Source of the DNA: Clostridium sp. AN503
Lineage (GTDB): Bacteria > Bacillota > Clostridia > Lachnospirales > Lachnospiraceae
Length of the DNA stretch: 64,000 bases
Direction: 5' to 3'
Assembly (NCBI RefSeq): GCF_040719375.1
Contig: NZ_JBFDTP010000002.1
Span: forward strand, 1,178,001 to 1,242,000
The notes below the pieces were generated by a model. It was not told the DNA's origin. It worked only from the letters and a program-made list of their open reading frames with translations, and did not search any database. How positions within the stretch are numbered: the first letter of the stretch is position 1; every line of letters begins with the position of its first letter. Positions 16,431-22,573 of the stretch are shown piece by piece. Both the position numbers and the translations under genes were made by a program.

Positions 16431-16577
16431 ATGACTGATAAGCGGTGTTTAACTTGTAGTTGGTATGACCCTGAATTTGATTGTACATGCCCGTGTTCTG
16501 ATATGTGGTATTGTTGTCCGCTTAATCCAGAACCGGAGAAGTTAGAGGAATTTATAAGATACTACGAGAATCGTTAA
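16431..16577 (+). CDS. Cysteine-rich protein, 48 aa
   Basis: AAGGAGGATAAC precedes ATG 16431. Cysteines are arranged C6-xx-C9, C18-x-C20-x-C22 and C28-C29, a likely zinc-binding pattern. It is the second small Cys-rich protein of this module and ends with a helical acidic tail. Confidence 0.55.
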   Translation: MTDKRCLTCSWYDPEFDCTCPCSDMWYCCPLNPEPEKLEEFIRYYENR

Positions 16578-16583
16578 TCACGT

Positions 16584-16593
16584 GTGCTATACT
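16584..16593 (+). promoter_or_regulatory. Rightward extended -10 promoter, convergent pair
   Basis: GTGTGCTATACT contains an extended -10 (TGCTATACT). It reappears in inverted orientation at about 16805-16816. A transcript from here would run toward the 3' end of the 20-aa minus-strand gene and be antisense to it. No good -35 is seen. Confidence 0.4.
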
Positions 16594-16688
16594 GCGAAGA
16601 ACCGAAGCCGGAACAATCTTGAAAACTGTTAACGGGTTACAAAATCAATTTAAAGCATGGTTATTGCGTTTGTTACGATTGATATAAG

Positions 16689-16751
16689 TCATTCTATAAG
16701 CGCTCTCAACACTTCTAGTAGTTGGTTTATGTTGAAATCAATCTGCAACAT
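16689..16751 (-). CDS. 20-aa peptide gene in a convergent-promoter cassette
   Basis: ATG at 16751 is preceded by AAAGGGGG at the correct spacing, and the frame closes after 20 codons with TGA. The peptide is amphipathic, with Leu, Ile and Val alternating with Asn, Gln and Glu. It has its own promoter at 16805-16833. With an opposing promoter on the other side, the layout resembles type I toxin-antitoxin cassettes, but the peptide matches no toxin I know. The rest of the 390-bp gap (16578-16968) holds only these elements and palindrome copy 6. Confidence 0.45.
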   Translation of the reverse strand: MLQIDFNINQLLEVLRALIE

Positions 16752-16804
16752 AATATCGCCCCCTTTCATCAGGGAGAATGGATTGAACCGGCTTCTTAGT
16801 ATTT

Positions 16805-16833
16805 AGTATAGCACACATATCAAATTCAGCCAA
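16805..16833 (-). promoter_or_regulatory. Leftward promoter of the 20-aa peptide gene
   Basis: On the minus strand TTGGCT (16833-16828) and TATACT (16810-16805) are 17 bp apart, with an extended -10 TG. The leader would be about 47 nt before the ATG. Confidence 0.6.
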
Positions 16834-16909
16834 ATGGCTATGGGTGTTGCCTACTTGACTATGGCAACACTTAGGGAGCAAGTTTTGCTTCCAAAAAGGT
16901 ATCTAAAAA

Positions 16910-16925
16910 GTCCAAACGTTTGGAC
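16910..16925. repeat. 16-bp palindrome, copy 6
   Basis: Perfect GTCCAAACGTTTGGAC whose symmetry extends to a 30-bp perfect palindrome (16903-16932) through A5/T5 and CT/AG. It lies 37 bp upstream of rep. Confidence 0.95.
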
Positions 16926-16968
16926 TTTTTAGAGTATTATCACAAAAACTAGAAAGGGCATCTTTTTT

Positions 16969-17766
16969 ATGTATAATGTAAAAATTTCTGAATATCTGGA
17001 GAGTACCGAAGTTGTACTTTATGATATCCCGATTCATGGTCGTGAAAAAGAAAAAGATGGATTTATTATTGAACGTGATGACAGGGAATTGGAAATATAT
17101 AGCTATCTGGCTTTTGATTCTGTGAGGTCTTTAACCGATGATGAAAAACAGGAAAATGCACTTCGCTCCTATTTTGTTTCTTTTAATCGTACAAAGAACA
17201 AAATATATAATTATGCCCGTGCTAATAAGTGGGAATGGTTTTTGACTATAACCTTTAATCCCGCTTATGTCGATTCATATGATTATGACAATGTTTGTGC
17301 TTTTATGAAATGGTGGTTAAATAGTATGAATCATATAAATAAATCCGGTAAGCTGACATATCTGATTGTCCCTGAAAAGCATAAATCCGGCAGGTATCAT
17401 TTGCATGGCGTATTTTCAAACATGGATATGTCAGTCTGGAAGTTTAAGTTTTCCGGGCATTTTACTAAAGGTGGTATCCCGATTTTTAATATTGGTGCAT
17501 TCCCGTATGGTTTCACTACCGCTACTCAAGTACAGAGTACAACCCGCGTATCCCATTATATATCTAAATATATAACTAAAAGTATGTTTGATTCAATCAA
17601 GAATAAAAAGCGGTATTGGGTAACGCGCAATGCTTCCGATGGTATCCATAGCACTTATGTTATGTCCCCTTCGGAAATTGAGATACTTCTCAATAGCTTT
17701 GGGGAATGTCAATATGTGAAATCGGTTCAGACACCGTATAATGAAATGAAGTATTATCAATTCTAA
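16969..17766 (+). CDS. HUH rolling-circle replication initiator (Rep)
   Basis: A 265-residue protein with the three motifs of HUH endonucleases: motif 1 FLTITF at residues 91-96, the metal-binding HLH at 144-146 (RYHLHGVF), and motif 3 YISKY at 197-201 with the DNA-attacking tyrosine. It nicks the plus-strand origin and starts rolling-circle replication of the phage genome. It is the only replication protein in the phage. Palindrome copies 6 and 7 lie before and after the gene. The ribosome binding site GAAAGGGC is 11 nt from the ATG. Confidence 0.88.
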   Translation: MYNVKISEYLESTEVVLYDIPIHGREKEKDGFIIERDDRELEIYSYLAFDSVRSLTDDEKQENALRSYFVSFNRTKNKIYNYARANKWEWFLTITFNPAYVDSYDYDNVCAFMKWWLNSMNHINKSGKLTYLIVPEKHKSGRYHLHGVFSNMDMSVWKFKFSGHFTKGGIPIFNIGAFPYGFTTATQVQSTTRVSHYISKYITKSMFDSIKNKKRYWVTRNASDGIHSTYVMSPSEIEILLNSFGECQYVKSVQTPYNEMKYYQF

Positions 17767-17770
17767 AAAA

Positions 17771-17786
17771 GTCCAAACGTTTGGAC
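17771..17786. repeat. 16-bp palindrome, copy 7
   Basis: Perfect GTCCAAACGTTTGGAC flanked by A5 and T5, 4 bp after the rep stop codon. With its T-run it could also act as a weak terminator. Confidence 0.95.
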
Positions 17787-17862
17787 TTTTTACGGATTCC
17801 TCGGATGTGCCAATTTAAGCCCGTGGCGGGGAAGGGGTATGGCGTTTGAATCAGGGTTTTTC

Positions 17863-17897
17863 AATAAGAAAAGGGGGTTTTTCCCCTCTTTTCTTAT
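17863..17897. terminator. Bidirectional terminator-like hairpin
   Basis: ATAAGAAAAGGGG pairs with CCCCTCTTTTCTTAT around a T-rich loop. It overlaps the stop codon of the minus-strand coiled-coil gene and faces the rep gene on the other side. Confidence 0.6.
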
Positions 17898-18139
17898 ATC
17901 ATTTTTTCTAAATCGGTTATAAGTTTTTCAGCTTCTTCGATTTTCATTTTATAGTCAGTTATGTTATTTGTATATGCATCGATGTAATACTGTTCTTCAT
18001 TTGCTCGATATTGTTCGAGACGTTCTTGGTCCTTTTTTGTACTTTCTTGGAGACTTTCTATTTCCGCGTTAAGTGAAAATAGTAAATTTCTTAAAAGTTC
18101 CAGTCTCTTGATTTTTCTTTCAATTTTGTTTTCCTTCAT
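17894..18139 (-). CDS. Coiled-coil protein, 81 aa
   Basis: An 81-residue, highly charged protein predicted to be one coiled coil over nearly its whole length (KIERKIKRLELL..., KMKIEEAEKLITDLEKMI). AAAAGGGGAT precedes ATG 18139. There is no membrane segment. An inverted, truncated second copy of its start lies at 18424-18472. The gene runs against the main phage direction. Function unknown. Confidence 0.65.
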   Translation of the reverse strand: MKENKIERKIKRLELLRNLLFSLNAEIESLQESTKKDQERLEQYRANEEQYYIDAYTNNITDYKMKIEEAEKLITDLEKMI

Positions 18140-18475
18140 AGCGTTATCCCCTTTTCCTGTGATTGACTGTATTTGGTTGTCAATGTGCTTTTGTTACGGC
18201 ACTATGTATAAAACCTTTATAAGCTGAACGGAAAGGGGCATTTCTAATATTTTAAAAATTTTTGATATATCTCTCTTTTGTATATATCTGTATAAAAAAT
18301 TTTTCAAATATTTGAAATGTACATTTTACCCCTTGTAGTGAGGTGTTAAAGGTTTATAGTGCCATAGTAACAAAGTGCATTGACAACAAATGCAGTCAGT
18401 CACGGGAAAAGGTGATGTAACGTCATAAGGAAAACAGAATTGAAAGAAAAATCAATAGACTGGAAGCCTTGCGAA
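18090..18475. repeat. Imperfect inverted duplication, centre near 18282
   Basis: The promoter and first 13 codons of the coiled-coil gene (minus strand) are repeated head-to-head on the plus strand. Matching blocks include TTGACAAC near 18195/18382, AAACCTTTATA/AAAGGTTTATAG, and GAAAGAAAAATCAA in the coding part. Arms are about 180 bp with several mismatches. Confidence 0.8.
18424..18472 (+). pseudogene. Truncated inverted copy of the coiled-coil gene
   Basis: AAGGAAAACAGAATTGAAAG matches the start of the minus-strand gene at 18139. One base of the ATG region is lost (CTATGAAGG has become TCATAAGG), and the similarity stops after GACTGGAAG. It cannot be expressed from the original start. Confidence 0.7.
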
Positions 18476-18574
18476 TATGTGAACCAACAAGCGGGGGCAT
18501 CCAGTGAATGCCCCAAAGCAACCCCAAGGGGTTGCCCCTCGTCCGTCCTCCGGCGGACAACGCATACACGGCAA

Positions 18575-18599
18575 CAGAAAAGACCGGAAAAATCCGGCC
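18575..18599 (-). terminator. Terminator of the 99-aa minus-strand gene
   Basis: Minus strand: GGCCGGA/TCCGGTC stem with a T4 loop followed by TTTTCTG, starting 9 bp after the stop codon. Confidence 0.75.
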
Positions 18600-18608
18600 T
18601 TGTATCAT

Positions 18609-18908
18609 TCAATCAATTTCACCGTACATTTCATTATGTCTTGTTTCAAACTCGATATCTTCTAATTGTGTTTTTAACCTGTGGAGAAACAGCCATGTTC
18701 CGTTGATATAGTCGTACTGTCTGTTTATTTCCGCATTGACAGGCCTTTGATAGCATGGCCAACCATTGCCTTGTGAATCGGCACCGCGAAAATGGCATGT
18801 TACAATCACGTCCATTTCGTCGAGATAATAGCGGCACAGGTCTCTAAGTGCGGAAGTAACTGCTCGCTGTTCGTCGCTGTTCATTTTTTTGAATTGATTA
18901 ATTGTCAT
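18609..18908 (-). CDS. Phage accessory protein, 99 aa
   Basis: A 99-residue soluble protein (TINQFKKMNSDEQRAVTSAL..., LKTQLEDIEFETRHNEMYG) preceded by GAAAGGGGATAAA and by a promoter of the form TTGTTG-17-TATGAT. A plus-strand copy with stop codons lies at 19106-19384. Having its own terminator and promoter makes it an independent unit. Function unknown; the context of counter-oriented genes suggests an accessory or lysogenic gene. Confidence 0.65.
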   Translation of the reverse strand: MTINQFKKMNSDEQRAVTSALRDLCRYYLDEMDVIVTCHFRGADSQGNGWPCYQRPVNAEINRQYDYINGTWLFLHRLKTQLEDIEFETRHNEMYGEID

Positions 18909-19105
18909 GGTATTTATCCCCTTTCTGGTTTATGGAATATGACAATCATACATTTACTTGTGGAGTGCAACAAAATTTAAAAGTTTTTTCGCCCTTGTAA
19001 CGGTACATCTTAAGTGGAAATTAGAAAAAAGTTTTCAATTTTGTTGCATGGAATCAAGGAAAGGTATGATAGGCTTATGGAATAAAACAGACAGGGGTAA
19101 ATGCT
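18909..19105. repeat. Inverted promoter region, centre near 19007
   Basis: The promoter of the 99-aa gene is mirrored here. GCAACAAAATTTAAAAGTTT on one side matches AAACTTTTTT...TTTTGTTGC on the other, and both arms carry TTGTTG and TATGAT. It separates the live minus-strand gene from its dead plus-strand copy. Confidence 0.8.
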
Positions 19106-19384
19106 ATGCCAATTCAGCAAGTCAGAGAAATGGGCAGTGATGGACAGTGGGCAGTCACTGTCTGCATCAGTGGCCTGTGCCGTTATTAGCTTGATGAAGT
19201 GGGCGTGATTGTAGCGTGCCATTTTTGTGGTGACGTGCAAGGCAGTGGTTAGCTATGTTATCGAATGCCTGTCAGTGCAGAAATAAGCGGACGGTGACTA
19301 TATAGGAGCGTGGCTGTTTCTTTACTGATTAAAACACAATTAGAAAATATTGGAGATAAAACAAGATATAATGAAATTCAGTAA
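19106..19384 (+). pseudogene. Decayed inverted copy of the 99-aa gene
   Basis: Aligned codon for codon with the minus-strand gene at 18609-18908 this copy keeps about two thirds of the bases (CTGTGCCGTTATTA; GGCGTGATTGTAGCGTGCCA) and the same ends. Three in-frame stops interrupt it (first after 27 codons). The ribosome binding site AGGGGTAA and the ATG are preserved. Confidence 0.8.
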
Positions 19385-19594
19385 AATTTATAGAATATAC
19401 AAGCAACGGTAAAGTGGTCAGTTTTTGTCTTGCCTGCCGTCGGAGACTAGCCCGGTTGGAAGTGCGAACGTCGGGGCGCTCGCGGTGCGCGGCAATGAGC
19501 GGGGAGCGATAGCAGGGACGGGATAAAAGGGCGCGTTTAGTGGGTTTTTTGTGATAGGGCGGGCCGCGGGTAACGGCAACACGTTAGGGGCGCG

Positions 19595-19737
19595 GCGTAG
19601 CAAAATGCTACGCTGTTTCAAATCTTGCTTTTAAGATTTCCAGTAGGGGGGATAAATGGGGAATTTGATATCGTAAGATATCAAATTTGGGATTTTGAAC
19701 AATGGATTGTTCACTTAGGATTTTTGTATAAAAATCC
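19595..19737. other. Array of five hairpins, candidate origin and packaging region
   Basis: Five perfect inverted repeats follow each other: GCGTAGC/GCTACGC (19595-19613), AAATCTT/AAGATTT (19620-19639), an 11-bp stem AATTTGATATC/GATATCAAATT with loop GTAA (19662-19687), TGAACAAT/ATTGTTCA (19696-19713), and GGATTTTT/AAAAATCC (19718-19737). A G-rich direct repeat (CCAGTAGGGGGGATAAATG and CCAGTTGGGGGGATTGAGG) lies after hairpins 2 and 5. The M13 intergenic region also has a row of hairpins that hold both replication origins and the packaging signal. The functional reading is by analogy. The GC-rich stretch before it (19400-19590) has no gene I can support. Confidence 0.65.
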
Positions 19738-19775
19738 CAGTTGGGGGGATTGAGGGGATGACGGCTCACCTTTTG

Positions 19776-19903
19776 CTTTCAACGCACCCACTAAGAGCCG
19801 CCGTGTCAAGGGCAAAACGGCCTGTTTAAACGTCCACACGTTTGGACGTTTTGGGCGAAGCCTTTACCCTTTACACGGCGGCCCTTAGTGGGTACGCTGA
19901 AAG
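19776..19903. repeat. 128-bp palindrome centred on palindrome copy 8
   Basis: CTTTCAACGCACCCACTAAG on the left matches the complement of CTTAGTGGGTACGCTGAAAG on the right, and the GCCGCCGTGT/ACACGGCGGC blocks continue inward. The symmetry centre (19839.5) is exactly the centre of GTCCACACGTTTGGAC. It lies directly upstream of the transposase gene and could form a large cruciform or hairpin in the phage strand. Confidence 0.85.
19832..19847. repeat. 16-bp palindrome, copy 8
   Basis: GTCCACACGTTTGGAC with CG-extended arms, in the centre of the 128-bp palindrome, 73 bp upstream of the transposase start. Confidence 0.9.
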
Positions 19904-19920
19904 TGAAAGGAGTTGATTAC

Positions 19921-20961
19921 ATGGGCAAAAGAAAAGACCTGACCGAAAGGGAACGATATAACATTGAATTGCTTTTAAAAGAAAAGAAGTCAATTAGCCA
20001 GATAGCAAAGATTTTAAACAGGCACTATCAAACCATTTATCGAGAGGTTAAGCGCGGTACAGTTGAGCTTTTAGGTCCTGAACTAAAACTATACAAGTGT
20101 TATTGTGCCGATCGCGGGCAAATGATAGCTGATGAAAATAAACGTGAAAAGGGCCGTGAACTGAAGGTTGCTAATGACCTTGAATTTATCCGCTTTATTG
20201 AGCATATGATTTTGGAAAAGCATTATTCTCCTTCAGCGGCCCTTGCTTATATCCGTAATAATGGGCTGAATTTTAAGACGTCCGTTTGTTACACAACCCT
20301 CTATAGTTATATAGAGAAGGGGTTGTTGTTGAATGTAACAAATAAAGATTTGCCTGTTAAGAGTAAACGCAAAAAGAAAAATATGCACCGCATTCAAAAA
20401 ATCAATACAAAGAACCTAAAGGGACGTAGTGTTGAAAAACGCGATGAAAATATCCTTGACCGTGCCGATATAGGCCATTGGGAAATGGATACTGTAGTTG
20501 GAAAACAAGGCGGTACTAAGGATTGTTTACTTGTTCTGACGGAACGAAAAACACGGTATGAGTACATAATCAAGATACCGGATAAGACGCAAGTAAGCGT
20601 TGTAAAAGCATTGGACGACTTGGAACATATATATGGTTATGATTCTTTCCGTGATTGCTTTAAAACAATCACAATGGATAATGGCGTGGAGTTTCTTGAT
20701 ATGATAGGTATTGAACGGTCTTGTCTGGAAAAAGGTAAACAGCGGACAGAGGTATACTATTGTCATCCTTACTGTAGCTTTGAGCGTGGAAGTAATGAGA
20801 ATCAAAACAAGTTCGTGCGCCGTTGGATACCAAAGGGTGAAGATATCAGTCAGTTTGATAATGACTACATACAACGTATGCAGGAATGGATAAATGATTA
20901 TCCTCGAAAGCTGTTTGATTGGAAATCTGCCCGTGAAATGCTGTTTATGGAGACAGCCTGA
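19921..20961 (+). CDS. IS30-family DDE transposase, probable phage integrase
   Basis: An intact 346-residue IS30-type transposase. It has an N-terminal helix-turn-helix (LTERERYNIELLLKEKKSIS, then ILNRHYQTIYREVKRG). The catalytic core has D190 in IGHWEMDTVVG, D253 in ITMDNGVEF and E288 in ERGSNENQN, close to the DD(33)E spacing. AAAGGAG precedes ATG 19921. As the last gene of the phage and its only recombinase, it most likely inserts the circular phage DNA into the chromosome. IS30 proteins work through joined-end circles and favour targets resembling their own ends, which fits GGTAAA at the junction. Confidence 0.9.
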   Translation: MGKRKDLTERERYNIELLLKEKKSISQIAKILNRHYQTIYREVKRGTVELLGPELKLYKCYCADRGQMIADENKREKGRELKVANDLEFIRFIEHMILEKHYSPSAALAYIRNNGLNFKTSVCYTTLYSYIEKGLLLNVTNKDLPVKSKRKKKNMHRIQKINTKNLKGRSVEKRDENILDRADIGHWEMDTVVGKQGGTKDCLLVLTERKTRYEYIIKIPDKTQVSVVKALDDLEHIYGYDSFRDCFKTITMDNGVEFLDMIGIERSCLEKGKQRTEVYYCHPYCSFERGSNENQNKFVRRWIPKGEDISQFDNDYIQRMQEWINDYPRKLFDWKSAREMLFMETA

Positions 20962-20965
20962 AAAA

Positions 20966-20981
20966 ATGCAAACGTTTGGAC
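20966..20981. repeat. 16-bp palindrome, copy 9 (degenerate left arm)
   Basis: ATGCAAACGTTTGGAC: right half intact with T5 following, left four bases changed. It starts 4 bp after the transposase stop codon. Confidence 0.75.
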
Positions 20982-20987
20982 TTTTTC

Positions 20988-21135
20988 AGCATACGTTGAT
21001 TCGTATGCTTATTTGGCGTGAAGGAAAAGTTGTTTTATAGGAATCCATAGCAATATCCATTACGGATATTTGTGCAATATGCACAATAATGGCTTATTTA
21101 ACTATGATTAAAACGCCATTTATTGTGCATATTGC
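20988..21135. repeat. Inverted repeats at the right phage end
   Basis: AGCATACG/CGTATGCT (20988-21009) is followed by a larger inverted repeat, GCAATATGCACAATAATGGC (21074-21093) against its near-complement at 21115-21135. An outer pair ATAGCAATAT/ATATTGCTAT surrounds the second repeat. They may be terminators or transposase-binding subterminal repeats. The 317-bp gap between the transposase and the next gene holds no reading frame I can support. Confidence 0.7.
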
Positions 21136-21175
21136 TATTTCGCATTTATTTTACATATTATTCTTGACATTTACC

Positions 21176-21190
21176 GTCTGAAGGTAAAAT
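21176..21190 (+). repeat. Right flanking repeat (attR or target duplication)
   Basis: GTCTGAAGGTAAAAT, identical to 6736-6750. It is preceded by TTTACC, the inverted form of the GGTAAA at the left end. Confidence 0.65.
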
Positions 21191-21221
21191 AAAGAAAAAT
21201 ATACAATTTGAAGAAAAATTG

Positions 21222-21230
21222 TGGTATACT
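21222..21230 (+). promoter_or_regulatory. Extended -10 promoter of the second guaA
   Basis: TGGTATACT is a good extended -10 located 49 bp before the GTG start. The -35 (TACAAT) is poor. A TTGACA at 21164 lies inside the phage end, so the insertion may have replaced or supplied promoter parts. Confidence 0.45.
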
Positions 21231-21278
21231 ATGAACACTTAGCAGCACATCAAAACCAAAGAAAAGGAGAACACAAAA

Positions 21279-22571
21279 GTGAAACAGGACATGATAGTGA
21301 TTCTGGACCTTGGCAGCACAGAGAATACCGTACTTGCCAGACAAATCCGTGATTTGGGAGTATATAGCGAGATTCACCCCCACGATATTACAGCCGATGA
21401 GTTAAAAGCCCTGGACAATGTAAAGGGGATCATTCTCAACGGAGGAGAGAACCGGGTCGTAGACGGGAAGGAAGTGGAGGTGCTCACAGAGCTGTATGAC
21501 TGCGGCTATCCAATGATCTCCATCGATTACCCCTTATCCAAGTGTGGGAAGCAGTATGACAGCCTGCCGGATGAGGATGACCTGAAAGCCTTTATCTTTG
21601 AGGAGTGCCAGGCTCAGCCCAACTGGAATATGAAGAACTTTATCGAGGACCAGGTGGAGCTGATCCGCAAGCAGGTGGGAGACAGAAAAGTACTTCTGGC
21701 TCTGTCCGGCGGTGTGGATTCGTCTGTGGTGGCAGCGCTTTTGATCAAAGCCATTGGACAGCAGCTTGTCTGCGTACATGTGAACCACGGCCTGATGCGC
21801 AAGAATGAGTCGGAGAGTGTGGTGGAGGTGTTCAGGAACCAGCTCCATGCCAACCTGATCTATGTGGATGCAACCGAGCGCTTCCTTGGGAAGCTGGAGA
21901 ATGTTGCCGATCCGGAGCAGAAGCGCAAGATCATCGGCGGCGAGTTCATCCGCGTATTTGAGGAGGAGGCCAGAAAGCTGGAGGGGATTGATTTCCTCGG
22001 CCAGGGGACCATATATCCGGACATCATCGAGAGCGGGACCAAGACAGCCAAGATGGTAAAATCCCATCATAACGTGGGCGGACTGCCTGAGGACTTAAAA
22101 TTTGAGCTGGTTGAGCCGCTCAAGCAGCTGTTCAAGGATGAAGTGCGGGCCTGCGGCGTGGAGCTGGGGCTTCCGGCGTCCATGGTATACCGTCAGCCGT
22201 TCCCGGGACCGGGGCTGGGCGTGCGGTGCCTTGGCGCGATCACAAGAGACCGTCTGGAAGCGGTACGTGAGTCTGATGCGATACTCCGCGAGGAGTTTGA
22301 GAAGGCAGGGCTTAACAAAAAGGTATGGCAGTACTTTACGGTTGTGCCGGACTTCAAGTCTGTGGGCGTCAGGAACAATGCCAGGAGCTTTGAGTATCTG
22401 GTGATCATCCGCGCTATCAACACGATCGACGCCATGAGCGCGACCATCGAACGTGTGGACTGGGATGTACTTCAGGTGATCACAGACAGAATTTTGAAAG
22501 AAGTGGCTAACGTAAACCGCGTATGCTTTGATATGTCCCCGAAGCCGCCGGCAACCATTGAATTCGAGTAA
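21279..22571 (+). CDS. GMP synthetase paralogue lacking glutaminase
   Basis: A 430-residue relative of GuaA, about 85 residues short. The ATP-pyrophosphatase domain is complete (SGGVDSS at 143-149, RKIIGGEFIRVFEEEA, SHHNVGGLP), as is the dimerisation domain ending PPATIEFE. The N-terminal amidotransferase domain is cut to about 100 residues. The nucleophile motif GLCYG of the normal enzyme reads SIDYP, with Asp83 in place of Cys, and the part with the catalytic His and Glu is deleted. It should not hydrolyse glutamine but could use free ammonia. GTG 21279 is preceded by AAGGAGA. Two bp separate it from the phosphoesterase. A full guaA lies at 276. Confidence 0.88.
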   Translation: MKQDMIVILDLGSTENTVLARQIRDLGVYSEIHPHDITADELKALDNVKGIILNGGENRVVDGKEVEVLTELYDCGYPMISIDYPLSKCGKQYDSLPDEDDLKAFIFEECQAQPNWNMKNFIEDQVELIRKQVGDRKVLLALSGGVDSSVVAALLIKAIGQQLVCVHVNHGLMRKNESESVVEVFRNQLHANLIYVDATERFLGKLENVADPEQKRKIIGGEFIRVFEEEARKLEGIDFLGQGTIYPDIIESGTKTAKMVKSHHNVGGLPEDLKFELVEPLKQLFKDEVRACGVELGLPASMVYRQPFPGPGLGVRCLGAITRDRLEAVRESDAILREEFEKAGLNKKVWQYFTVVPDFKSVGVRNNARSFEYLVIIRAINTIDAMSATIERVDWDVLQVITDRILKEVANVNRVCFDMSPKPPATIEFE

Positions 22572-22573
22572 GC

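Larger units (their letters stand above)
6736..21190. mobile_element. Integrated filamentous phage (inovirus) with IS30 transposase
   Basis: A 14.5-kb block with lower GC and a different codon usage from its flanks. It carries the inovirus gene set: small ssDNA-binding-like protein, signal-peptide coat protein, string of tiny membrane proteins, Zot/pI ATPase, large pIII-like protein, and HUH Rep. An IS30-family transposase lies at the right edge. The 15-bp direct repeat GTCTGAAGGTAAAAT flanks it (6736-6750 and 21176-21190). No secretin gene is present, as expected for a host with one membrane. Filamentous phages that use DDE transposases for integration are established. The exact ends are inferred from the repeats. 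Confidence 0.88.

Noticed and set aside
18440..18706. 88-aa plus-strand frame
   Set aside because: It begins inside the inverted duplicate of the coiled-coil gene, crosses a terminator and runs antisense into the 99-aa gene. It has no plausible start site.
19418..19621. 67-aa minus-strand frame in the GC-rich stretch before the hairpin array
   Set aside because: Proline- and alanine-rich translation typical of GC-rich non-coding DNA, no ribosome site, overlaps hairpin 1.
6828..20981. The nine palindromes as a CRISPR array
   Set aside because: Spacing is irregular (about 0.9 to 3.4 kb) and coding genes fill the gaps.
21120..21170. Possible dif/XerCD attachment site at the right phage end
   Set aside because: TTTTACATATTATT has some likeness to one half of a Firmicute dif, but the other half does not match and the phage carries its own transposase.
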